Counted from the stretch's first letter, positions 1-5,912 are shown. The stretch: 6,792 bases of DNA from Streptosporangiaceae bacterium (GCA_030045295.1 JASIGD010000300.1:1-6792), one strand, 5' to 3'. Program-made: numbers and translations. The notes: generated from the letters alone by a model not told the origin.

Positions 1-19
1 GCGCCGCGCTGCGAGCCGG

Positions 20-901
20 TCAGGGCTGGATGTTCTCCAGGTCCTCCAGCAGGCTCGGGTGCGTTGGCTGCCAGCTGAGTTCCTGCCGGGTGCGGGCGCT
101 GGATGAGGGCTGGTCGGTCGCGAAGATCGGGCCGAGCGGGCCGAAGGTCTCCTGCGGTATCGCTTGGACCGGGAGCCGGAGCCGTCTGCCGATGACCGAG
201 GCAATGTCGCGCACGGCGTTGCCTTCGTCGCTGACGGCGTGCCACGAGGTCCCGGCCGGTGCCTGCTCCAGGACCAGCCGGAACAGGACGGCCGCGTCAA
301 GCGCGTGTACGGCCGGCCAGCGCTGGGTGCCGTCGCCCGGATAGCCTGACACTCCGGTGCGGCGTGCCATGTCGGTCAGCAGGCCGGCGAATCCGCCTCT
401 GCCCTGGTTGTGGACTGTGCGCGGCAGGCGGACGGCCGCGCTGCGGACGCCGCGGGAGGCCAGGTCCAGGACCGCCGTGACAGAGCGGCTGCGACCGCCG
501 ACCGGGCCGCCGGTCGGCAGCGGGTCGGCCTCGGTGGAAGCGCGGCCCGGGACATACGGCGTACCGGAGACTGTGATCAGGGGGCGGCCGCTGCCGGTGA
601 GCTCCTCGCCCAGGGCCGCGAGCGCGGCGCCCTCCTCAGCGACGCCCGCAGCGAGGGCGGCAGGACTGCTGAAGTCGTTGGCGAAGGCCAGGTGGATCAC
701 CCCGTCAGCCTTCGCGGCGCCGGCGCGGAGCGCGGCCAGATCGGCGAGGTCGCCGCGGATGGTCTGCGCGCCGGCCGTCTGCAGGGCCGTCGCGGACGAG
801 TCGGAACGAGCCAAGGCGAGGACGACGTGGCCATGGCCGAGTAGCTCGGCGACGACGGTGGAACCGATCAGCCCGGTGCCGCCTGTGACGAAGACCCGCA
901 T
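20..901 (-). CDS. Atypical extended SDR, NAD(P)-binding epimerase/dehydratase-like oxidoreductase
   Basis: A 293-residue Rossmann-fold protein. The N-terminus has the extended-SDR nucleotide motif TGGTGLIG (residues 6-13), Arg32 after the second strand (suggesting NADP preference), Asp51-Leu52 and the HLAF strand end near 70-73. Ser112 sits in the expected serine position (TVSGT), but the usual Tyr-x3-Lys pair is absent: the aligned stretch around 135-142 is GGRSRSVT. This matches the atypical SDR class that keeps the cofactor fold but lacks classical catalytic residues. The later RLPRTVH segment (158-164) is typical of that class. Substrate and reaction cannot be told from sequence. The start is firm: GAGGAG lies 6 nt upstream of the ATG. 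The gene is divergent from a TetR regulator, and the shared gap holds paired operators, so repression by that regulator is likely (inference). The gene is complete and ends 19 bp from the window edge. Confidence 0.93.
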   Translation of the reverse strand: MRVFVTGGTGLIGSTVVAELLGHGHVVLALARSDSSATALQTAGAQTIRGDLADLAALRAGAAKADGVIHLAFANDFSSPAALAAGVAEEGAALAALGEELTGSGRPLITVSGTPYVPGRASTEADPLPTGGPVGGRSRSVTAVLDLASRGVRSAAVRLPRTVHNQGRGGFAGLLTDMARRTGVSGYPGDGTQRWPAVHALDAAVLFRLVLEQAPAGTSWHAVSDEGNAVRDIASVIGRRLRLPVQAIPQETFGPLGPIFATDQPSSSARTRQELSWQPTHPSLLEDLENIQP

Positions 902-907
902 GAGGTT

Positions 908-913
908 CTCCTC
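908..913 (-). promoter_or_regulatory. Ribosome binding site of the SDR gene
   Basis: On the minus strand this reads GAGGAG, a strong Shine-Dalgarno match, with a 6-nt spacer to the ATG at 901. It fixes the start of the SDR gene. Confidence 0.8.
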
Positions 914-916
914 AGA

Positions 917-942
917 AGTGATGGGAGCTTTGTCCCATCACT
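917..942. promoter_or_regulatory. Operator 1: perfect 10-bp inverted repeat in the SDR/TetR gap
   Basis: AGTGATGGGA (917-926) and TCCCATCACT (933-942) are exact reverse complements separated by GCTTTG. This is the form expected for a TetR-dimer operator. It lies on the SDR side of the gap, partly overlapping a minus-strand -10-like hexamer TAGAGT (940-945), where bound protein would block initiation at the SDR promoter. No good -35 is visible for that promoter. Binding by the adjacent TetR protein is inferred from position and symmetry. Confidence 0.75.
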
Positions 943-949
943 CTAGCAC

Positions 950-975
950 GGTGACGGGACAAAGGTCGCATCACT
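950..975. promoter_or_regulatory. Operator 2: imperfect second copy of the TetR operator
   Basis: When this 26-bp stretch is compared with operator 1 read on the opposite strand, 22 of 26 positions match, including the centre GGGACAAAG. The centres of the two sites are 33 bp apart, about three helical turns, so two dimers could bind the same DNA face. This site covers the space between the proposed -35 and -10 of the TetR gene, which fits autorepression. Its inner arms are less symmetric than those of operator 1, so affinity may be lower (inference). Confidence 0.68.
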
Positions 976-981
976 TAGGAT
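951..981 (+). promoter_or_regulatory. Probable promoter of the TetR gene, possibly leaderless
   Basis: TAGGAT (976-981) is a good actinobacterial -10 hexamer. GTGACG (951-956) is an acceptable -35, but the 19-bp spacer is long. Transcription would begin about 6-7 nt after the -10, at or next to the ATG at 988, giving a leaderless mRNA. The same bases include AGGA (977-980) at 7 nt from the ATG, which could instead be a Shine-Dalgarno site on a transcript started further upstream. The sequence alone does not decide between the two. Confidence 0.45.
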
Positions 982-987
982 GGGCTC

Positions 988-1566
988 ATGGCCCGATGGG
1001 AACCCGGCGCACGGGACAGGATGGTCCTGGCCGCCGTGGACCTGTTCACCGAGCAGGGGTACGACGCCACGACGGTCGCGCAGATCGCCGAGCGCGCCGG
1101 GGTCACCAAGAGCACCTTCTTCCGGCACTTCCCCGACAAGCGCGAGCTGCTCGTGGCGGGGCAGCAAGTGCTGAGCCGGCTGCTGGCCGAGGGGATCACC
1201 GAGGCGCCACAGACCGCCAGCCCGCTCGAGGCGCTCGCGGCCGGTCTCGAGCGGGCGTCGAACGCGATGGGCCCGATGAACCGCGAGCTCGGCCCTCGCC
1301 TGAAGGCAGCAATCGCCGCCAGCGCCGAGCTACAAGAGCGCGACGCCCTCAAGAGCGCGGGCCTGGCAGCAGCAATGACCGATGCTCTCATGGCACGGGG
1401 CGTGCCGGACCCGATCGCGCACCTTGCAGGCGAGATGGGCGTCCTGGCGTTCAAGCGCGGCTACTCCGACTGGCTGCAGGCCGACCACGACACGGAGGCC
1501 GGACTGGCGCCCTACACTGCCGCCGCCCTTCAAGACCTGCGGGCGGCCAGTGCGTCGCTCAGCTGA
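988..1566 (+). CDS. TetR/AcrR-family transcriptional regulator
   Basis: A 192-residue protein of normal TetR length. The N-terminal DNA-binding domain is textbook: the first helix covers about 8-24 (ending LFTEQGY), and the helix-turn-helix covers about 28-48 with TTVAQIAERAGV, then TKSTFFRHFPDK with the recognition helix. Residues from about 55 to 192 form the all-helical, variable ligand-binding and dimerisation domain, which gives no clue to the effector. The ATG at 988 is chosen because MARWEPGARDR leads directly into helix 1 at the usual distance. The gene is divergent from the SDR gene and faces two 26-bp inverted-repeat sites in the shared 86-bp gap. The likely role is repression of both the SDR gene and itself, relieved by a small molecule, perhaps the SDR substrate (inference). 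Confidence 0.96.
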   Translation: MARWEPGARDRMVLAAVDLFTEQGYDATTVAQIAERAGVTKSTFFRHFPDKRELLVAGQQVLSRLLAEGITEAPQTASPLEALAAGLERASNAMGPMNRELGPRLKAAIAASAELQERDALKSAGLAAAMTDALMARGVPDPIAHLAGEMGVLAFKRGYSDWLQADHDTEAGLAPYTAAALQDLRAASASLS

Positions 1567-1698
1567 GCAGACCTCCGCCCCGGCACCAGCGCCGGTGCGC
1601 CAGCTGGCCCGACCCCGACATCATCTTGACGCACAGCAGACCAGAACTGATCGCGGTCGACGCGAGCACAAGCTCCCGGTCGCCCGCTCACCGGAGGC

Positions 1699-3153
1699 TC
1701 AGGCAACGCCGGCCTCAACTGCTGTTTCGAGGTGATCCACCGCCCACGTTCCGGTGTGGTCGAGGTCGACCGCGACGGTGATCGCCGCGCGGCCCAGGGC
1801 GTTCGCGTACGTGGGAAAGGAGAACGGCACCAGCGCGAGCTGCTCGACCGGCATCTGGGCGGCCATCGCGGTCGCCGCCAGCTGGGCCAGCTCCACCGCG
1901 CGCTCGCCTACCACGTGGCAGCCCAGGATCGTATGCCGCTGGCGGTCGACGACCAGTTTGCAGAACCCCGTCTGACGGCCGTCGATGATCGGCCTCGGGA
2001 GCGAGTCGAAGCGTACCATCGCCACCGCCGCCTCGTGGGTCTGCCGGGCCGCCGTTTCGGTCAGCCCGACCGAAGCGTACTCGGGGTCGGTGAAGCTGCC
2101 GATCGGGCTCACCTGGGCGGGCAGGACCGTGGTCGGTCCCAGGACCGCATTGGTCGCGGCCACCAGGCCCTGGCGGACCGCCTCGTGCACGACCATCGCG
2201 CGCCCGGTGACGTCGCCGGCCGCGAAGACGTGCGGCGCGGACGTACGCAACTGCCCGTCAACCTCGACGTACCCGCGCCGGTCCTGCTGCACGTCGGCCC
2301 GGTCAAGGCCCAGCCCGTCAGTGGCCGCCATCCACCCGGCCGCGACCACAGCCAGCGTGGCGTCGATGCTCTCCTGGCCCTGGCCTGATGAACGGATCAG
2401 GCGCACGCCGGCCGCGCAGCGTTCGAAGCGGTCGATCGTCCCGGCGTCCTCCACGATACGCACGCCGGACGCGGCCAGGGCGGCGCCTACGGCTTCGGAG
2501 ACGTCATGGTCCTCGCTCATCAGGATGCGGGGAGCGATCTCGACCAGGTGCACGCGTGAGCCGAATGCGTTGAAGATCGAGGCCACCTGTACGCCGGTCG
2601 CGCCAGCGCCGATAACTATCATCGACGGCGGCACCGAGGACAGGTTCCACGCGTCGCTGTGCGTCGCGGTCAGCTCGAAGCCGGGAACCGGCAGCGGCCG
2701 CGACGTCCCACCGGTGCAGATGATGACCTTGGCTGCGTGCAGCGGCGGGGCGTTGTCGCTCTCGACCGTGTGGGCGTCTGCGAACCGCGCCGGGCCGGCC
2801 TGCTCGTAGATCCTCACGCCAGCCCGGTCAAGGTCATCGCGCAGCAGTGTCTGCTCGCGTGCGGCCGCGGTCACCTCGCGGACACGTGCCAGCAGCCGGG
2901 GATAATCCACGGTGGGTTCGCTGCCCGAGATCCCGTACCGGGGCAGCTGTCTGGCCTCGCGGATCAGCCGCGCCGCCTGGGCCAGCGTGCGCACCGGAAC
3001 CGGCCCGTCGTTCGCGGCCATGCCGCCGAACTGGTCGCGGGTGATCAGCGCCGTCCTGGCCCCCAGGCGGCCCGCGCGGAGCGCCGCGACGACGCCGGCG
3101 GGTCCGGCGCCGACGACCACGACGTCAAAGGGCTCGGGCGCCGATGAGATCAT
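1699..3153 (-). CDS. FAD/NAD(P)-dependent oxidoreductase, dihydrolipoamide-dehydrogenase fold, lacking the redox cysteines
   Basis: A 484-residue flavoprotein with the class I pyridine nucleotide-disulfide oxidoreductase layout. FAD motif GAGPAG is at residues 15-20, CTGG at 146-149, the NAD motif GAGATG at 182-187 followed by VE with Glu205 (suggesting NADH), the second FAD motif AAGD ends at 313-314, and a C-terminal dimerisation domain begins near 350. The redox segment is aberrant. Family members read GG-x-C-x-N-x-G-C-x-P, but here it is GGMAANDGPVPVR (43-55), with Ala46 and Pro51 in place of both cysteines. The C-terminal His-Glu active-site dyad is also missing: the segment is FSFPTYANA, with Asn451 where Glu is expected. 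It therefore cannot use the dithiol chemistry of lipoamide dehydrogenase or mercuric reductase. A transhydrogenase-, quinone- or diaphorase-type reaction is more likely (inference). A GTG at 3195 would add 14 residues. The ATG at 3153 is preferred because it places the FAD strand at the usual distance. Neither start has a strong ribosome binding site. Confidence 0.92.
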   Translation of the reverse strand: MISSAPEPFDVVVVGAGPAGVVAALRAGRLGARTALITRDQFGGMAANDGPVPVRTLAQAARLIREARQLPRYGISGSEPTVDYPRLLARVREVTAAAREQTLLRDDLDRAGVRIYEQAGPARFADAHTVESDNAPPLHAAKVIICTGGTSRPLPVPGFELTATHSDAWNLSSVPPSMIVIGAGATGVQVASIFNAFGSRVHLVEIAPRILMSEDHDVSEAVGAALAASGVRIVEDAGTIDRFERCAAGVRLIRSSGQGQESIDATLAVVAAGWMAATDGLGLDRADVQQDRRGYVEVDGQLRTSAPHVFAAGDVTGRAMVVHEAVRQGLVAATNAVLGPTTVLPAQVSPIGSFTDPEYASVGLTETAARQTHEAAVAMVRFDSLPRPIIDGRQTGFCKLVVDRQRHTILGCHVVGERAVELAQLAATAMAAQMPVEQLALVPFSFPTYANALGRAAITVAVDLDHTGTWAVDHLETAVEAGVA

Positions 3154-3187
3154 GACCCGATCATCCGGAATGCCTGCCCGGCCGTCA

Positions 3188-3235
3188 TCACCCACACGGG
3201 GTGAGGGCGGACTTGTCGATCAGCCAGCTGGTCAC
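3188..3235 (-). pseudogene. Possible VapC/PIN-domain toxin N-terminal remnant
   Basis: Read on the minus strand from a GTG at 3235, the frame gives MTSWLIDKSALTPCG and then TGA. The WLIDKSAL block with its early Asp is the signature first strand of actinobacterial VapC (PIN-domain) toxins, where this Asp is the first metal-binding catalytic residue. Only about 15 codons remain, and the rest of the ~130-residue PIN domain is absent. The start overlaps a TGA (ACGTGA), as in vapBC operons, but no antitoxin-like sequence precedes it. The frame is also in register with the stop codon of the upstream dehydrogenase gene. It fills the otherwise unexplained gap between the two operon genes. Chance similarity over so short a stretch cannot be excluded. 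Confidence 0.42.
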
Positions 3236-3256
3236 GTCCAGGCCCGGGACATCACG

Positions 3257-4315
3257 CTACGGCGGCGCGTCCGGGAAATCCAGGACCGTCTTGATGTCAT
3301 CGGGCCTGCGGGTGTAGGCGTCGGCCCACTCTTCCAGCGGCACCCGCCGGGTGATGAGGTCGGCGAGCCACCCGGGGTCGGCCTGGGCCAGCGCCTTGGC
3401 CGCCTGTTCGTAGTGCTGCCGGTTGGCGTTGACCGAGCCGAACAGGACCGAGTTCTGCAGGACCATGTTCCGGTTGAGCAGTCCCGGGTCGATGACGGAT
3501 TCGGCGCCGACCGCGGAGACCCCGGTGAGGCAGATGATCCGGTAGCGGACGTTCCTACCGGCTGCCTCGAGCAGCAGCTGCAAGAAGCCGGTGCATTCGA
3601 TCACGATGTCCGCGTCCGCGGCCGCCTCGGCAACGTCCCCGCTGTGGACATAGGTTGCCCCGAGCCGGCGGACCATCTCCGGCTTGCGGCCCTCGGTGAC
3701 CCGGTCGAGCACGTAAGTCTGGTAGCCGCGCTGAGTGGCTAGCAAGGCGGCCAGCAGCCCGATCGGCCCGGCACCGGTGATGAGCGCTGTCTGCGGTGCC
3801 CAGGCGGCCCGGCGGCCGATCCTCTCGATGTGGTCCCAGGCCTTGGCCACCACGGTGGTCGGCTCGAGCAGCACGCCGAGGGCGCCGAGCGCGGGATCCA
3901 CCGCGACCAGGTACTCGGGGTGGATCCGGTACCGCTCGGACGCGTAGCCGTGACGGCCCTTGATCCCCCGTTCGGTGTAAAGGCCGTTGGTGCACATGTC
4001 CCAGTGCCCCTCCGCGCACGCCGGGCATGGGACGGGGTCGCGGCGGCGGACAATGCCGACCACCAGGTCCCCCGGTCCGAAGCCGGTCCCCGGGGCGGCC
4101 TCGGCCACCCGGCCCAGCGACTCGTGCCCGATGATCAGCCGGTCCTGCCCCGGCGGGGCCGACCCGTACTCGCCGTTGATAATCTCCAGGTCGGTACCAC
4201 AGATGCCGATCGCCTGCGTCTGGACCAGGACCGGCCCGTCCTGGTCCGGCGGCTCGGGCATGTCGGTGAGCGCGACCGAGCCCTGTTTTCCGGGAATGAC
4301 CGTGACGGCCCGCAT
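3257..4315 (-). CDS. Glucose 1-dehydrogenase-like zinc-dependent medium-chain dehydrogenase
   Basis: A 352-residue MDR-superfamily enzyme, close in length to the archaeal glucose 1-dehydrogenases it resembles. Catalytic zinc ligands are Cys39 (GICGTD), His64-Glu65 (GHE) and probably Glu151 (LLEPTTVVAKAW). The YTERGIKGRHGYASE segment (113-127) and the C-terminal NSVLFGSVNANRQHYEQA block are characteristic of the glucose dehydrogenase subfamily. The Rossmann motif GAGPIG is at 181-186, and Asp204 at the end of the second strand suggests NAD rather than the NADP favoured by many relatives. The structural-zinc lobe has only three of the usual four cysteines (Cys97, Cys100, Cys108), with Pro96 or Asp93 near the missing one. 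The expected reaction is NAD(P)-linked oxidation of an aldose or related polyol; the exact sugar is unknown. AAGGTGAG lies just upstream of the ATG. It is the first gene of a probable operon with the flavoprotein. Confidence 0.93.
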   Translation of the reverse strand: MRAVTVIPGKQGSVALTDMPEPPDQDGPVLVQTQAIGICGTDLEIINGEYGSAPPGQDRLIIGHESLGRVAEAAPGTGFGPGDLVVGIVRRRDPVPCPACAEGHWDMCTNGLYTERGIKGRHGYASERYRIHPEYLVAVDPALGALGVLLEPTTVVAKAWDHIERIGRRAAWAPQTALITGAGPIGLLAALLATQRGYQTYVLDRVTEGRKPEMVRRLGATYVHSGDVAEAAADADIVIECTGFLQLLLEAAGRNVRYRIICLTGVSAVGAESVIDPGLLNRNMVLQNSVLFGSVNANRQHYEQAAKALAQADPGWLADLITRRVPLEEWADAYTRRPDDIKTVLDFPDAPP

Positions 4316-4648
4316 GGGCTCACCTTAGCAGCGAGGCTGGACCCGCACCGCGGCCTGCCGGGCGCGGCTAGCGATCGTTCTGGGAGGCGGGGATGATGCT
4401 GGTCACCGGTCATGACCGCCCACAGGACGCCGCGGTGGACCTCGGTGCGGAAGATGGCCAACCTCAGGCCGCCGGGGTGAGTGCGGGCAGGTTTACGATG
4501 CGGGACGCGAGCGGTCAGCGCCGGGGGTCAACAGGCGACACGGCGGGGCCGAGCGCGCTAGCATCCGGGCAAGTGAACCCGGCGCAGGTCGCCGGACCCG
4601 CTGATGGGTCCCGCGCTGTGCCGGACCCTTGGCAGTGTCGCGGAGGCC
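4316..4648. other. Divergent intergenic region between the dehydrogenase operon and the cyclase gene
   Basis: This 333-bp stretch has open frames on both strands, but none resembles a known family or has a convincing start. It should hold promoters in both directions. At 4401-4418 lies a cluster of half-sites: GGTCA (4401-4405), GGTCA (4408-4412) and TGACC (4413-4417). The last two form the 12-bp palindrome CGGTCATGACCG (4407-4418), a possible regulator site. A plus-strand promoter is proposed near 4535-4564. No clear promoter for the minus-strand operon was found. Confidence 0.5.
4535..4564 (+). promoter_or_regulatory. Candidate promoter of the cyclase-family gene
   Basis: GCGACA (4535-4540), an 18-bp spacer and TAGCAT (4559-4564) form a sigma-70-type match with four of six bases at the -35. 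The start point would be near 4571, leaving a leader of about 80 nt. A second -10-like hexamer, TACGAT (4494-4499), lies upstream without a good -35. Confidence 0.3.
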
Positions 4649-5335
4649 ATGGTGGGGCATGCGGAGATGACAGACTGGATCGACGTGTCGGTGACCGTCC
4701 GGCATGGCATGCCGCACTGGCCTGATAACCCGCCGATCGTGCTGCAGCGGGTCATGGACACCGGCCGTGGTGACGAATGCAACGTCTCCCACCTGGCCAT
4801 GGGGGTGCACAGCGGCACGCACATGGACGGCCCGGTGCACTTCATCCACGGGGCTGGCGGGCTGGATGAGATGCCGCTGACGGCGACGATGGGCCAGGCC
4901 CGGGTGATCCAGATCGAGGATCCCCGCGAGATCACCGTCGCCGAGCTACGGAGGCACCGGCTGCAGCCCGGCGAGCGCGTCCTCTTCCGCACGGCCAACT
5001 CAGCCCGCTGCTGGCAGGCTGACAGCTTCGTCGAGGATTTCGTGTATATCTCCGAGCCGGCGGCCAGGCACCTGGCCACGGCGCAGGTGCGTACGGTCGG
5101 GATCGACTATCTGTCCGTCGGCGGGTACCACGCCGATGGGGCCACGATCCATAAGATCCTGCTCGAGGCCGGGATCTGGATCATCGAGGGACTCGACCTG
5201 TCGGCGGTCGCCGGCGGCCGGTACGAGATGATCTGCCTGCCGGTCAAGCTGCACGGCAGCGACGGCGCGCCCGCCCGGGCCATCCTCAGGCCGATGGAAC
5301 CCGGCCAGGCCGCTCCTGATGAGGCAGCGCCATGA
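4649..5335 (+). CDS. Cyclase-family metal hydrolase (kynurenine-formamidase fold)
   Basis: A 228-residue member of the cyclase family that includes bacterial kynurenine formamidase. The metal motif HxGTHxDxPxHF is complete: His54, His58, Asp60 and His64. The second pair, His168 and Glu180, keeps the 12-residue spacing of the formamidase His-Glu pair, so all expected ligands are present and the enzyme should be active as a divalent-metal (Zn or Mn) amide or ester hydrolase. Other family blocks are WIDVSVTVRHGMP near the N-terminus, RTANSARCW (114-122), EDFVYISEPAA (129-139) and GIDYLSVGGYHADGATIH (151-168). Closely related proteins have varied or unknown substrates, and no tryptophan-catabolism genes are nearby, so a kynurenine role is not supported. 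The start is uncertain among ATG 4649, GTG 4652 (GGAGG 5 nt upstream) and ATG 4667; an ATG at 4604 would add 15 non-conserved residues. The gene is divergent from the dehydrogenase operon. Confidence 0.92.
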   Translation: MVGHAEMTDWIDVSVTVRHGMPHWPDNPPIVLQRVMDTGRGDECNVSHLAMGVHSGTHMDGPVHFIHGAGGLDEMPLTATMGQARVIQIEDPREITVAELRRHRLQPGERVLFRTANSARCWQADSFVEDFVYISEPAARHLATAQVRTVGIDYLSVGGYHADGATIHKILLEAGIWIIEGLDLSAVAGGRYEMICLPVKLHGSDGAPARAILRPMEPGQAAPDEAAP

Positions 5336-5378
5336 GGGTGCTGGTTCTCCGGGACGGGGAGGCCTGCGCGGCGCCCGC

Positions 5379-5427
5379 CTGCCACCTGGCAGAGATTCAG
5401 TGCAGGTGCACAAGGACCAGGTCCTTG
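5379..5427. terminator. Candidate bidirectional hairpins at the convergent gene junction
   Basis: Two inverted repeats lie where the cyclase and membrane-protein genes converge. CTGCC/GGCAG (5379-5383 and 5388-5392) has a 4-nt loop. CAAGGACC/GGTCCTTG (5411-5418 and 5420-5427) is a perfect 8-bp repeat around one base, folding as a 6-bp stem with a 5-nt loop. The second lies inside the last codons of the membrane-protein gene. Neither has a following T-run, as is common in high-GC actinobacteria, so terminator function is only a guess. Confidence 0.3.
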
Positions 5428-5912
5428 AGCAATACCATCACCAGGCCGAGCGCCGCCGCGATCGAGGTGACAATCAGCAGCTGCGCACCTTGCAGCTTTG
5501 CGGCGCGGCCGACCGACCAGCCATGGAAGACCAGCAGGACGATGGCCGCCGCCAGCCCCACGTTGGCCGCGGCCGGGACGGAGGCACCGGCCACCCGGGC
5601 CAGCACCAGCGCCAGCAGCGGGACGTAGGAGGCGCTGACCATCGGCCACCGCGCCGCCAGCGTAGCCCGGGTGTACGCCCAGGTCGGCAGCTGTCCGCGC
5701 TCCACATGCTCACCCAACAGCTCGGCATACACCTCGGCGATCCAGTACACCACGAGCGTGACTACAATCGAGACGGCCATCGGCAGGGTCGGGACATGAT
5801 CCCCGACGGCCGCGATGATGGCGGCGGTGATGATCGCGCCGTAGATTCCCGCTGCGCGCCGGTGCCCGGAGATGCCGCCAGCTCTCGGCTCGCTGTCCGT
5901 CGTCAACGCCAT
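5397..5912 (-). CDS. Small multi-pass membrane protein of unknown function
   Basis: A 171-residue, strongly hydrophobic protein with about five predicted membrane segments, near residues 22-37, 43-60, 91-108, 114-131 and 145-168. The N-terminal tail is charged (RR at 18-19), suggesting it stays in the cytoplasm. Between segments 2 and 3 is a polar loop that begins with YWIAEVYAELLGEHVERG (56-73). The acidic residues and histidine on this amphipathic stretch are the only distinctive feature and may be conserved in relatives. There is no signal peptide, known catalytic motif or transporter signature, and no function is proposed. GAAGGG lies 5-10 nt upstream of the ATG, supporting the start. The gene converges on the cyclase gene (61-bp gap) and is divergent from the cupin gene. 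Confidence 0.8.
   Translation of the reverse strand: MALTTDSEPRAGGISGHRRAAGIYGAIITAAIIAAVGDHVPTLPMAVSIVVTLVVYWIAEVYAELLGEHVERGQLPTWAYTRATLAARWPMVSASYVPLLALVLARVAGASVPAAANVGLAAAIVLLVFHGWSVGRAAKLQGAQLLIVTSIAAALGLVMVLLKDLVLVHLH

Noticed and set aside
1583..1598. GCACC/GGTGC hairpin after the TetR gene as a terminator
   Set aside because: The stem is only 5 bp with a 6-nt loop and no T-run. It is too weak to call in GC-rich sequence, although a terminator would be expected at this convergent junction.
1567..1698. Possible gene remnant between the TetR and flavoprotein genes
   Set aside because: I read all frames of this 132-bp gap and found no convincing start, ribosome binding site or recognisable protein motif.
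357..1781. Long 474-codon plus-strand frame across the SDR and TetR genes
   Set aside because: It is antisense to one clear gene and out of frame with another, and its Arg/Pro-rich composition is typical of GC-rich shadow frames.
4393..4725. 110-codon plus-strand frame in the divergent gap
   Set aside because: It overlaps the start of the cyclase gene in another frame, has no ribosome binding site and no recognisable family.
5332..5628. Plus-strand 98-codon frame starting in an ATGA overlap with the cyclase stop
   Set aside because: The overlap is attractive and the start MRVLVLRDGE looks gene-like, but most of it lies antisense to the membrane-protein gene and turns into low-complexity Ser/Thr/Ala sequence with no family resemblance. 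At most it is the start of a lost gene.
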